Shown: positions 1-7,650 of the stretch, one piece after another
How positions within the stretch are numbered: the stretch's first letter is position 1
How the letters are laid out: each line of letters begins with the position of its first letter
NCBI GenBank assembly: GCA_030643665.1
Contig: DAOWKS010000043.1
Location: forward strand, 1 to 15,889
Direction of reading: 5' to 3'
Length of the DNA stretch: 15,889 nucleotides
Source: a bacterium
GTDB lineage: Bacteria > Patescibacteriota > Minisyncoccia > Minisyncoccales > JAGMAB01
The notes under the pieces: model-generated
Told to the model about the DNA's origin: nothing
The model's input: the letters and a program-made list of their open reading frames with translations, nothing else
Databases searched by the model: none
Translations under genes and position numbers: made by a program

Positions 1-1455
1 AATTTTAAGGGGGAGTTTTAGGAAAAAAGTGCTTCCTTTATTTTGTCGCGACTGAAAATACAAATCGCCGCCCAGCAATTCTGTAAACCTTTGGGCGATA
101 AAAAGGCCCAAGCCGCTGCCGCTTATGTTTTGCTTAACCGCGTTGCTCGCTCTAAAAAATCTATCAAAAATCTTATCTTTTTCTTTCTCCGGAATGCCAA
201 TGCCTTTGTCTTTTATATAGATAATCAAATGTTTCTTGAATTTGCGGCATCCTATTTGAATTTCTGAACCGTTTCTGGAATACTTAATGGCGTTGTTAAT
301 TAAATTATCCACAATATCGTCTAATTTTGTTAAATCAGATTCTATTAAAATTCTTGAATGCTTTTTGAAATCCGCCTTTATTGTTATTTTTTTCCGATTA
401 AGAAGGGCTTGATTTGCCTGAATAATCCTGCTGATAAATTTGCCCAAATAAATCTTTTTAACATCAGACAGGGAAAGTCCGGATTCAATCTTGGTCGTAT
501 TCAGTAAATCTTCTGCCAAAGACAAAAGCTTTTCTATGTGTTCGTTCATTTGTTCCAAATATTTCAACGCTTCCGGTTCCAAATCTGTCGCAAAACGGCT
601 CTTCAAAAAATCAAGCGTCCAGATGCAGGAAACAAGCGGCGACCTCAACTGATGTGTCGCAATTTCAACAAATCTTTGCCTCGCCTCCTCTTTGCTCTTA
701 CGTTCGGAGATATCTTCTATAACACCGTCCATCCATTTGATGTTGTTGTTTTTATCATATTGAATCTTCGCGGTGCAGGAAGCGATTATAGGAGTGCCGT
801 CTTTTTTGCGCAAACGCAGTTCTTGATTTTTGACGAATCCAGCGCGAAGTATTTCATCCACAAAACGTTTCCTGTCTTTTTTATCTTGATACAAATCTGA
901 AACAAAAACCTTCATAAACTCCTCCACGGAACCGTATCCGAACATCTTGGCTATGGCTGGATTTGCCTGAATAAATCTCCCTTGAGATCCGCCCGTATTT
1001 CTATAGACGCCGATGTTAACATTATTAACAAGAGTCCGGTATTTCTCCTCGCTCTCGCGCAGCGCCTCGTCTGCTTTCTTGTGTTCGGTAATATCCCTCA
1101 AAATAGCCAAAGAGCCGACAATATTCCCATTTTTTACAAAAGGCACGGCATTTACCTCGGCTGTCAATTTTTTTCCGTTTCTGCTTTTTGCCTCTATCTC
1201 GTAAGAAGCGGTAACTACGCCCCTTAGCCGTTTTCTAAGATTTTCTTTGATTATCTTTTTGCTTTGGGGCGTCAGTATTTTAAGTTCTTGAAAATAACGT
1301 CCTATTATTTCTTTTGGATTGAATCCGCTTAATTTTTTAATCGCCGGATTAATGTCAACAATCCGGCCTTTCTTATCAAGGATTACAATAATGTCTTTCA
1401 CGCTTTCAAATAAAATTTTGTATCTCTCTTCAGTTGTTTTTATATCTTTTTTCAT
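1..1455 (-). CDS. Double-PAS sensor histidine kinase, 3' end cut off by the window
   Basis: The minus frame is open from ATG at 1455 to the window edge (485 codons, no stop yet), so the C-terminus is missing. Two PAS domains (about residues 8-125 and 135-255, each followed by an ITE/ISE-type PAC ending) precede a HisKA domain with H-box ATHQLRSPL (phospho-accepting His268) and a HATPase_c domain. That domain shows an N-box DNLINNAIKYS near 383, a G1 box DKGIGIPEK near 418, an F-box FDRFFRA and a G2 box GSGLGLFIAQ near 448. No transmembrane segment is visible, so it should be a cytoplasmic sensor that autophosphorylates on His and passes phosphate to a response regulator, which is not in this window. 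An in-frame stop directly before the ATG fixes the start; no clear Shine-Dalgarno site is seen. The signal sensed is unknown. Confidence 0.93.
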   Translation of the reverse strand, partial: MKKDIKTTEERYKILFESVKDIIVILDKKGRIVDINPAIKKLSGFNPKEIIGRYFQELKILTPQSKKIIKENLRKRLRGVVTASYEIEAKSRNGKKLTAEVNAVPFVKNGNIVGSLAILRDITEHKKADEALRESEEKYRTLVNNVNIGVYRNTGGSQGRFIQANPAIAKMFGYGSVEEFMKVFVSDLYQDKKDRKRFVDEILRAGFVKNQELRLRKKDGTPIIASCTAKIQYDKNNNIKWMDGVIEDISERKSKEEARQRFVEIATHQLRSPLVSCIWTLDFLKSRFATDLEPEALKYLEQMNEHIEKLLSLAEDLLNTTKIESGLSLSDVKKIYLGKFISRIIQANQALLNRKKITIKADFKKHSRILIESDLTKLDDIVDNLINNAIKYSRNGSEIQIGCRKFKKHLIIYIKDKGIGIPEKEKDKIFDRFFRASNAVKQNISGSGLGLFIAQRFTELLGGDLYFQSRQNKGSTFFLKLPLKI

Positions 1456-1546
1456 AAACTATTTTTTAACCAATTATCTATTAATTTTGATAATATTCCT
1501 TTATTCATTATTTTTATCATACCACTTCAATAGATTCAGTGTAAAC

Positions 1547-1578
1547 AAAAAACCGCCAAATTGGCGATTTTTTTATTT
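1547..1578 (-). terminator. Bidirectional hairpin terminator after the YkuD/carboxypeptidase gene
   Basis: A CGCCA/TGGCG stem (1554-1558 with 1562-1566, loop AAT) sits between an A-run and a T-run, so either strand gives hairpin plus U-tract. It lies about 55 nt past the stop of the minus-strand gene at 1622 and before the histidine kinase start. Confidence 0.75.
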
Positions 1579-1621
1579 CTGGTCATATGTTTCATTTTAA
1601 TAAAAAACCGTCCTATGTTTT

Positions 1622-2977
1622 TTATTTTTCAAAATAATTTTCTTGAAGCCATTTATAAATTTTTTGAGTATCGGTCTCATTATTTTCAGAACCCAAAAGG
1701 ATGATGGCTATATTACGCTCTGTATTATCTTGAGCGAAAAAACGGAAAATAAAGACAGCTGTATTTTTAGAAGCCTGAATAAAACCCGTTTTTCCACCAA
1801 CAAAAATTGGATCGTTAATAAAAACATTCTTGTTCCATAAATCTTCAATTTCAAAATCAACCTCTCCAAAACTCAATACCTCTTTTCCTTTGGTAATCTC
1901 TAAAATTGGCGGACGATTATTCAATAAGTATCTGATTAAATAAAAAATATCTTTGGCCGTGGAAACGTTTTCGGGAGCAAAACCAGAAGGATCAACGAAT
2001 TCTGTCTGCTCCATTAAAATAGCTTCAGCTTTCTCGTTCATTAGTTTAATAGTTTTTTCTCTGCCCAAGAAATAACTAAGAACCTCGGCGGCGTCATTAG
2101 AAGATTCTATCAAAAGAGGATAAAACAACTCCACCACCCCAAACCATTTACCGAATTCCAGTCCTTCGGTAGAACCATAAGTTTCAAGCATTTTTTCTTT
2201 TACTAAAATAGGTTTTCTTAAATTCACATTCTCGGCTACAACTACAGCTGTCATTAATTTTGTTAATGAAGCCGCAGGAAGTCGTTTTTGAGAATCCTTT
2301 TCGGCAAAAACATATCCTGAATGTAAATCTGCTACCAGATAACTCCGGACGGAAATTTCTGGAAACTCGGATAATTTTTGCTTGGGATAGTCATAGTTAT
2401 CTTTCTCTTTATCTATCACTAAAACAGGCATATCTATTTCGGTTAATTCATAAATGAGTTTTGCGTCTTCGTTGCTCAGACGAAGACAACCTCCTGAAAT
2501 TGAAGAATCAAGCTGCCATCCCTCGGAATAATAGGGCTCTCCGTGAATATAATACTTCCCGTAATAACGAAGAGCATATGGCATATAAACATTTGAAACA
2601 ACCGAAAAGCTGAGTTCATTCCCGGATATAATTTGATATAATCCGGCTGCCGACCCTCCCCAATTTTGAGAATCTCCTTTTGTTAAAATAGAAACCTCTT
2701 TTGTCACAAGACCTTTTTTATAAAGCCTTATTTTCATCTTAGTAAGATTAACTTCCAAAAAATCAGTTTTTTTAGAAATTAGTTCTTCTCTCACTTCTTC
2801 AAATAATTTTAAACAGATGAGCTTTTTTTCTGACTTTTTTATCTCTGAAAAATGGCTAACAAAACTTAACTCTTTTATGGTCTGCTTTGTATAAACTAAA
2901 ATCCCTCCACCAACAAGGAGGGCTAAAATCACCACAATTAAAATATTCTTCAAATTAGTTTTTTCTTTAATAAACAT
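1622..2977 (-). CDS. Membrane-anchored L,D-transpeptidase (YkuD) fused to D-Ala-D-Ala carboxypeptidase (S11)
   Basis: 451 aa. Residues 10-29 form one membrane anchor. Residues about 75-208 are a YkuD L,D-transpeptidase domain: His145 in YIHGEPYY and the nucleophile motif SGGCLRL (Ser161, Cys164, Arg166; many relatives have SHGC). Residues about 210-440 are an S11 penicillin-binding-protein fold with all three motifs: SLTK (nucleophile Ser237, Lys240), SSN (292-294) and KTG (396-398). The carboxypeptidase would trim pentapeptide stems to tetrapeptides, and the transpeptidase domain uses tetrapeptides as donors for 3-3 cross-links, so both steps would sit in one protein facing outward. The start is ATG 2977 with AGGA 7 nt upstream. 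Terminators lie on both sides, so it is probably its own transcription unit. Both domain calls are secure; the coupled function is inferred. Confidence 0.93.
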   Translation of the reverse strand: MFIKEKTNLKNILIVVILALLVGGGILVYTKQTIKELSFVSHFSEIKKSEKKLICLKLFEEVREELISKKTDFLEVNLTKMKIRLYKKGLVTKEVSILTKGDSQNWGGSAAGLYQIISGNELSFSVVSNVYMPYALRYYGKYYIHGEPYYSEGWQLDSSISGGCLRLSNEDAKLIYELTEIDMPVLVIDKEKDNYDYPKQKLSEFPEISVRSYLVADLHSGYVFAEKDSQKRLPAASLTKLMTAVVVAENVNLRKPILVKEKMLETYGSTEGLEFGKWFGVVELFYPLLIESSNDAAEVLSYFLGREKTIKLMNEKAEAILMEQTEFVDPSGFAPENVSTAKDIFYLIRYLLNNRPPILEITKGKEVLSFGEVDFEIEDLWNKNVFINDPIFVGGKTGFIQASKNTAVFIFRFFAQDNTERNIAIILLGSENNETDTQKIYKWLQENYFEK

Positions 2978-2991
2978 TAGTTAATCCTATC

Positions 2992-3018
2992 AAAAAACCG
3001 CCTTTCTGGCGATTTTTG
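2992..3018. terminator. Bidirectional CGCC/GGCG terminator
   Basis: CGCC (2999-3002) pairs with GGCG (3008-3011) around a 5-nt loop, flanked by A6 and T5. It lies about 97 nt downstream of the membrane protein gene at 3109 and just upstream of the YkuD/carboxypeptidase start. It belongs to the same AAAAAACCGCC family seen at 1547 and 7132. Confidence 0.7.
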
Positions 3019-3052
3019 TCAACTATCTATATTATCAATTTCCGAAATCAAC

Positions 3053-3074
3053 AAAACAGGAACATCCCTGTTTT
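3053..3074 (-). terminator. AAAACAGG/CCTGTTTT hairpin terminator
   Basis: A perfect 8-bp stem (3053-3060 with 3067-3074) with a 6-nt loop ends in a T-tract on either strand. It sits 35 nt past the stop at 3109 and ahead of the hairpin at 2992, so the membrane-protein transcript has two terminators in series. Confidence 0.65.
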
Positions 3075-3108
3075 TTCTTGACTGAACTGCCACTTTATTA
3101 CCATATCT

Positions 3109-3792
3109 TTAAAATGGAATTAAAGTATACTTGTGTTTTTCTAAAATTTCATCATTTCGATATTCGTCAAGATGAATATTTTCCAGCCCTGTTTCGTTAG
3201 AGTCCATTATTCCATTTTCATTTTGGTCGTCAAAAACAATAACTTCTAAAATAGGGGTTTCCGAAGAAATCATATCATAGCCGTATATTTTATGTTTATA
3301 AATTTTATACTCAGACATTTCAGGCCCTACTAGTTCTTCTATTTTAGGAAATGTTACCGGTAGTGATACCGGCCGCTGTGAATTTCTATACAAATAATAT
3401 CCTACTACTCCGGCTATAATTAAAACCACAATGATAATTTTTTTCCAAGAGATACTTATTTTCCTCCCTTTTATTTTTCCCAATATTAATAATATTAAAC
3501 AAATAATCCCACTGGCACTACCCAAAAAACAAAATGGCGAATTAAGCCCCAACGCAAGCATAGTAAATAACGCAATCGTTATTACTAATGCTACTACTGA
3601 TGGCAACCATGCCTTTTTATAGCCAAAAATGATTAAAGAAATGCCCAAAAGCATCATAGGTACGCCAATTATGAGACCGAAAATTGCTGTAGGGCCAGAG
3701 ATGCTCCCAGAAAGCCAAAATATAAATCCTCCAAATCCTCCTATTGCTAATCCTATTAGTATTTCAATAACTGACGCTATTTTTGTATACAT
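3109..3792 (-). CDS. Multi-pass membrane protein with short SdrD/dockerin-like acidic tail motif
   Basis: 227 aa, family not recognised. Hydrophobic segments near 8-28, 33-57, 63-82, 86-105 and 118-135 predict four or five membrane helices, followed by a polar tail of about 90 residues. The tail carries FDDQNENGIMDSNETGL (187-203), which matches the calcium-binding loop pattern DxNxNGxxDxxExG of SdrD B-like and related repeats in surface proteins. Only 24 residues follow the motif, so a full B-repeat domain does not fit. It starts at ATG 3792; a GGAGG lies 23 nt upstream, too far to act as a normal ribosome site. It is about 100 nt downstream of the pilin-like gene. Calcium binding is inferred from the motif only. 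Confidence 0.8.
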   Translation of the reverse strand: MYTKIASVIEILIGLAIGGFGGFIFWLSGSISGPTAIFGLIIGVPMMLLGISLIIFGYKKAWLPSVVALVITIALFTMLALGLNSPFCFLGSASGIICLILLILGKIKGRKISISWKKIIIVVLIIAGVVGYYLYRNSQRPVSLPVTFPKIEELVGPEMSEYKIYKHKIYGYDMISSETPILEVIVFDDQNENGIMDSNETGLENIHLDEYRNDEILEKHKYTLIPF

Positions 3793-3895
3793 AAACTTTA
3801 AATTATTGTTTTTTATCCTCCGCCGCCAATAATCTACAGGGCTCCCTTATGTTACCATTTTAATCTTATTTCTTTTTTTAAAAAATTTTTACAGT

Positions 3896-4507
3896 TCATT
3901 TTTCAATAAACCTAAAAGTAGAAAGCATTTGATTAAAGATTTTTTCCTCTTTTGTCCCTCCGTGTATTTCAAAAATTTTATCTTTATAAGGAATAGAGAT
4001 GGTCGTTCTCCAATAGTCACCAACCCAAAATTTTACAGCAGAAATTCCGTTTATTTCTATTGATTCAATAGAATCTGATTCTTTATAATAAGAATATACT
4101 CGCTTTCCCACCTCTGTCTCCATTAGCTTTTCATTTTCGTGAAGACTGTAAAAATTATAGAACTTCTCTAGAGTATAATTTTTAGGATTATTTAATATCC
4201 ATATAACTAAATAGGGGGAAAGAAAAGGCTCTCCAGTGACAAGAGAAGGCTCAAGAATTCCAAACGAAACAATGCTTTTATCTTCAAACGTTTCTTTTAT
4301 TAAATACTCTGGCGGATATTGTATTTCAAATTCATATTCTTCATTCCGATAAATCTCCCAATTTACAGCCCCATCAACTGCCTGTTCTTTCTGTTCTTGT
4401 GAAGTTTTATAAAAGTAATAGCCAGTTCCTCCTGCAACAATTAAAGTCATCGCTATTAAAATAACTATTGGCAGGGCAAAACCTGATTGTTTTTTAGATA
4501 TAATCAT
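3896..4507 (-). CDS. Pilin-leader-like membrane-anchored protein
   Basis: 203 aa from ATG 4507. The N-terminus ISKKQSGFALPIVIL plus a hydrophobic stretch to about residue 29 resembles a type IV pilin / pseudopilin leader (basic stretch, Gly-Phe junction), but the usual Glu at mature position 5 is absent. It could instead be a plain N-terminal anchor. The outer domain begins with WEIYRNEEYEFEIQYPPEY, a pattern common in short PsbP-like exported domains of Patescibacteria, with alternating beta-type strands to the end. A TTG at 4522 would overlap the stop of the Cys-rich gene by four bases and add five residues. I prefer the ATG, although neither start has a strong Shine-Dalgarno site. It probably shares a transcript with the Cys-rich gene, and a surface role is inferred. 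Confidence 0.8.
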   Translation of the reverse strand: MIISKKQSGFALPIVILIAMTLIVAGGTGYYFYKTSQEQKEQAVDGAVNWEIYRNEEYEFEIQYPPEYLIKETFEDKSIVSFGILEPSLVTGEPFLSPYLVIWILNNPKNYTLEKFYNFYSLHENEKLMETEVGKRVYSYYKESDSIESIEINGISAVKFWVGDYWRTTISIPYKDKIFEIHGGTKEEKIFNQMLSTFRFIEK

Positions 4508-4518
4508 CTTTTTTAAAA

Positions 4519-5847
4519 TCAAGGCTCTATAATACTAAAATAACCTTCACTAATATCGCTTACAATTATTTCTCCTTCAAGAGTTTCTAACTCTACTTTA
4601 ATCTGAAAGTTATCACCTGGACCTGCGCCCCCTTTCATATTTCCGGGGTTCCAAGAATAAGTCTGTGTTCCTCTCCAAACACATCCGTCACCAATGGTAT
4701 GATAGACATAACCCGACATTCCTCCGATAGCAATTTTGCTAATTTCTCCATAAAGGGTGCCGTTTTGAAGAAGGTGTATATTAACAAAATATCTAAAAGA
4801 AAGTTTGTTTTCAGAAATGTTTTTACAGCTCCAACTAATTTCATATGTCTTCCCATAAATATCCCACACCTCTCCTCCACTGGGCAAGATAACAGTAACC
4901 GATGGAGGAGTAACATGCTCACACTTCTGAGTTTCGTAATTAAAACTATCTTCGGTAAGCTCGTTATTGTCGTCACAGTTTGGACAGTCTGTTGGGCAAT
5001 TTGAATATGCTTCAGCGTCTTCATCACATATTCCATTGCCGCAACAAGGAACAATAATCTCATTAACGCATTTTTGTTCATAATAATCATAACTATCTTT
5101 TGTGCATTCGTTGCTATCGTCGCAATTCGGACAATCCTTGGCGCAGTTTTTATAGGTCTCCCCCGTCTCGCAAACACTATTGCCGCAACAAATGACATCA
5201 AGAATTGGAGTATTTACGCATTTATGCTGATGGTAATCATAATGGTCTTTTGTACATTGGTTATTATCGTCGCAATTCGGACAATCTGTTGAACAGGTTT
5301 CATAGGTCTCGCTCATTTCACAAATCTTATTTCCGCAACAATCTGATTTATATTCTATCTGACATATTCCTGCCTGACAGATATAACTCCCGCAAGTTAT
5401 TTTAGCTGAACAGCCCGGCTGTTTTCCGTTTAACTTAATGTAAGAGCATTTACCAGTTTTATAAGAATAAATATCTTGAGTGCAAGGATTTCCATCATCG
5501 CAAAGCTCGCAGTCCTGAGGACAGGTTTCCCAATCTTCCCCTGCTTCACATTTCCCATTCCCACAGCAATCTGCTAAAACAACAATCTGACACTCTTCTT
5601 CTACACATTGATATTGTTTACAGGTTTCTACCAAGTCCTTACAACCCTTGGTAGGCCCGACTATCGGCGAATGCTCACATTGATAATTAGTTTCAGGAGA
5701 GCAAAAATCTTGAGTACAAGGATTTCCATCATCGCAAGATTCGGGACAACGAGGAATCTGACTATACCAATACCAAACACCGCCACTTATGATAATAATC
5801 ACTATTATTAAAGTAATTAAAATTTTAATTTTTTTATTTCTGGTCAT
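4519..5847 (-). CDS. Membrane-anchored Cys-rich repeat surface protein with C-terminal Ig-like domain
   Basis: 442 aa. Residues 8-22 form a membrane anchor with the rest outside. Residues about 34-315 are tandem Cys-rich units: a CCGNxxCExxE...CxxDC half (four copies) alternating with a CDDxNxCTxD...KC half (five copies). These resemble the Cys-rich modules of some bacterial surface proteins. The last copy reads CDDNNELTED and has lost one Cys. The C-terminal ~120 residues start with SVTVILPSGGEVWDIYG and look like the Ig-like beta-sandwich often found at the end of secreted Patescibacteria proteins. The many paired Cys imply disulfides formed outside the membrane. It lies 39 nt after recQ and just ahead of the pilin-like gene. 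The function is unknown; adhesion or envelope display is a guess. Confidence 0.87.
   Translation of the reverse strand: MTRNKKIKILITLIIVIIIISGGVWYWYSQIPRCPESCDDGNPCTQDFCSPETNYQCEHSPIVGPTKGCKDLVETCKQYQCVEEECQIVVLADCCGNGKCEAGEDWETCPQDCELCDDGNPCTQDIYSYKTGKCSYIKLNGKQPGCSAKITCGSYICQAGICQIEYKSDCCGNKICEMSETYETCSTDCPNCDDNNQCTKDHYDYHQHKCVNTPILDVICCGNSVCETGETYKNCAKDCPNCDDSNECTKDSYDYYEQKCVNEIIVPCCGNGICDEDAEAYSNCPTDCPNCDDNNELTEDSFNYETQKCEHVTPPSVTVILPSGGEVWDIYGKTYEISWSCKNISENKLSFRYFVNIHLLQNGTLYGEISKIAIGGMSGYVYHTIGDGCVWRGTQTYSWNPGNMKGGAGPGDNFQIKVELETLEGEIIVSDISEGYFSIIEP
4965..5740 (-). repeat. DNA-level tandem repeats inside the Cys-rich gene
   Basis: The coding repeats are still visible as DNA. The 30-nt blocks at 5474-5503 and 5708-5737 differ at one base, and the phrase ATCGTCGCAATTCGGACAATC recurs near 5115 and 5267 with a diverged copy near 4970. 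Such similarity suggests recent duplication and allows unequal recombination that would change repeat number. Confidence 0.8.
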
Positions 5848-5886
5848 AAATTTATTCTATTCTATCAAAAAATTAGCAGTTTGTTA

Positions 5887-7086
5887 TTACCCTCGCTGTA
5901 AACAAATATCGCAAGCGCCGCAATTTTCCTCGGAAAATTCCTCTCCAAAATATCCAAGTAAAAACTTTCTGCGGCAATCTATAGTTTCGCAATATTCCAC
6001 AATCTGATTTATTTTTCCCTGGATATGATTTCGTTCATCAGGACTGCTAATCTGCTCAAGAAAATATTCATGCTTCATTTTATCACCATAAGAATAAAAC
6101 AAAACGCACTTGCTGGGAAGCCCGTCTCTTCCGGCTCGGCCAATCTGTTGATAGTATTCTTCAAGTGTTTTGGGAAATGTATAATGAACAACCAAACGGA
6201 CATTCGGCTTATCAATGCCCATGCCAAAAGCAATAGTCGCTACCATAATAGACGCCTTGTCCTGAATAAACATTTCCTGATTATGTTTTCGAATTTCCTT
6301 GTTAAGTCCGGCGTGATATGGCAGGGCGTTAAACCCTTCTATGTTTAAATCATTCGCAATATCCTCGGTGTCTTTTCTGGAAAAGCAATAAACAATTGCT
6401 GATTCATTTCTATGCTCTTTAAGAAGTTCAAGAAGTTTATAAAAAGTTTGGGAACCGCTTTTCCTAAGAACAAAAAAACTCAGGTTTTTTCTGTCAAAAC
6501 TGGAAATACATATTTTGGGCTTGTCCAAAGAAAGCTGTTTTATAATATCTTTCCGCACTTCCGGCGTGGCCGTCGCCGTGAGCGCGATAATTGGAACACC
6601 TGAAAACTGCTTTTTAAGGAATTTAAGATTGCGATAATCCGGACGGAAATCATGGCCCCATTCAGAAATACAATGCGCCTCGTCAACCGCAATAAGGTCT
6701 ATCTTCAAACCTTGCAAGAAACTGCGGAAGGTTTCCAATGACAACCGCTCCGGAGCAGCGTAAAGAATTTTAATCTTTCCTTCCGAGAGCTTCTTTTGAA
6801 TTTGGAAAATTTCTTTGGAAGAAAGTGATGAATTAATATACTCTGCTCTTATGCCATTGGACTTCAAAGCGTCAACCTGGTCTTTCATCAAAGAAATAAG
6901 CGGAGAAATTACCAATGTAAGCCCCTTGAATTCCAAAGCCGGAAATTGATAACAAAGGGACTTCCCTCCTCCGGTTGGCAGAATTATAAACGAATCTTTT
7001 TTCTTCAAAACATTGATTATAACTTCCTCCTGAAAAGGCCTGAATTGCTTATGGCCAAAATACCTCTTTAATAATTTTTCCATCAT
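5887..7086 (-). CDS. recQ: Short RecQ-type ATP-dependent DNA helicase
   Basis: 399 aa. A superfamily 2 helicase core carries a Walker A PTGGGKS (Lys42), DEAH box (135-138), SEWGHDFRPDY aromatic-rich loop and motif VI QQIGRAGRDG. The RecQ zinc-binding subdomain follows: Cys371-Arg-Arg, then Cys389, Cys392 and Cys395 in ENCGACDIC. The protein stops right there, so it lacks the winged-helix part of the RQC region and the HRDC domain that most RecQ proteins (about 600 aa) carry. Only 39 nt separate it from the next gene, so there is no room for a decayed remainder. It unwinds DNA 3' to 5' during repair and recombination. Two adjacent ATGs (7086, 7083) are possible starts, with no clear Shine-Dalgarno site. 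It likely heads the transcript that runs into the surface-protein genes. Confidence 0.95.
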   Translation of the reverse strand: MMEKLLKRYFGHKQFRPFQEEVIINVLKKKDSFIILPTGGGKSLCYQFPALEFKGLTLVISPLISLMKDQVDALKSNGIRAEYINSSLSSKEIFQIQKKLSEGKIKILYAAPERLSLETFRSFLQGLKIDLIAVDEAHCISEWGHDFRPDYRNLKFLKKQFSGVPIIALTATATPEVRKDIIKQLSLDKPKICISSFDRKNLSFFVLRKSGSQTFYKLLELLKEHRNESAIVYCFSRKDTEDIANDLNIEGFNALPYHAGLNKEIRKHNQEMFIQDKASIMVATIAFGMGIDKPNVRLVVHYTFPKTLEEYYQQIGRAGRDGLPSKCVLFYSYGDKMKHEYFLEQISSPDERNHIQGKINQIVEYCETIDCRRKFLLGYFGEEFSEENCGACDICLQRG

Positions 7087-7131
7087 ATTATTATTCTACT
7101 GTGTCAACCCGAAGCTTACAAGCGAAGGAGG

Positions 7132-7187
7132 ACCAAAAAACCGCCTTCTTGGCGAGAAATAAAAAATTGCCCGGCGATGGGCTTTTT
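7132..7187 (-). terminator. Two-hairpin terminator repeat, orphan copy at the island's left edge
   Basis: CGCC (7142-7145)/GGCG (7151-7154) and GCCC (7169-7172)/GGGC (7179-7182) hairpins are joined by an A-rich linker, giving T-tracts on the minus strand. It matches the elements at 11692, 14167 and 14974. No minus-strand gene ends directly before it: the ASCH gene on the plus strand intervenes. It may catch transcripts of the QueC-like gene that run antisense through the ASCH gene. The second hairpin also has a T-tract on the plus strand. Confidence 0.6.
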
Positions 7188-7227
7188 GACTTTCAATTTA
7201 TTGTAAGTTATGTTATAATATTATAAT
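7186..7227 (+). promoter_or_regulatory. Candidate promoter of the ASCH gene
   Basis: TTGACT (7186-7191) is followed after 17 nt by TATGTT (7209-7214), and two overlapping perfect TATAAT boxes lie at 7214-7219 and 7222-7227 with poorer spacing. The leader would be very short (about 20 nt) and A-rich, with no Shine-Dalgarno site. The -35 box overlaps the T-tract of the neighbouring terminator element. Confidence 0.45.
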
Positions 7228-7242
7228 AATATTACAAAAAAA

Positions 7243-7641
7243 ATGAATAAAAAAAATCTTAAAGATACAATTGTAGCGCTTTCTATTAGACAGCCATGGG
7301 CTGAACTGATTTTGCGAGGTGAAAAAACAATTGAAACTAGAAAATGGGTTACAAGTTTTAGAGGAGAATTTTATATTCACGCTTCTAAAATTATAGATAG
7401 AAGAGCATGTAAAGAGTTTGGAATATATCCAGATTCTTTAGTAACTGGAGCTCTTGTTGGAAAAGCTACTATTGAAGAAGTTGTAGAATATCATACCGAT
7501 AAGCAATTTATATTAGATAATAAGAAGCATAGGTCTGGTTTTTATGGTTTTACTAAACCCACCTTTGGTTTTTTATTGTGCGATATAAAAAAAATAACTC
7601 CTATCTCTGCTAAGGGCAATTTAAAATTCTTTAAATTGTAA
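7243..7641 (+). CDS. ASCH-domain protein (PUA-like fold)
   Basis: 132 aa, the only plus-strand gene. Residues 13-35 give the ASCH signature LSIRQPWAELILRGEKTIE followed by TRKW, and later strands (GEFYIHASK, GALVGKATIEEV) fit the small beta-barrel. ASCH domains share the PUA/EVE fold and are thought to bind RNA or modified nucleobases; a few are amidohydrolases acting on acetylated cytidine. Nothing here tells which applies. Its stop is 9 nt from the stop of the convergent QueC-like gene, so the two transcripts overlap at their 3' ends. The start ATG 7243 follows TATAAT boxes directly. The gene is AT-richer than its neighbours by eye. Its link to the QueC-like gene is positional only. Confidence 0.88.
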   Translation: MNKKNLKDTIVALSIRQPWAELILRGEKTIETRKWVTSFRGEFYIHASKIIDRRACKEFGIYPDSLVTGALVGKATIEEVVEYHTDKQFILDNKKHRSGFYGFTKPTFGFLLCDIKKITPISAKGNLKFFKL

Positions 7642-7650
7642 GCTTAACTG

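Noticed and set aside
538..900. Plus-strand frames across the histidine kinase
   Set aside because: The minus frame contains an unbroken PAS-PAS-HisKA-HATPase protein, so these are shadows.
4635..5201. 188-codon minus-strand frame overlapping the Cys-rich gene
   Set aside because: It is an out-of-frame shadow: residue use is unlike a protein family and the Cys-repeat frame is clearly coding.
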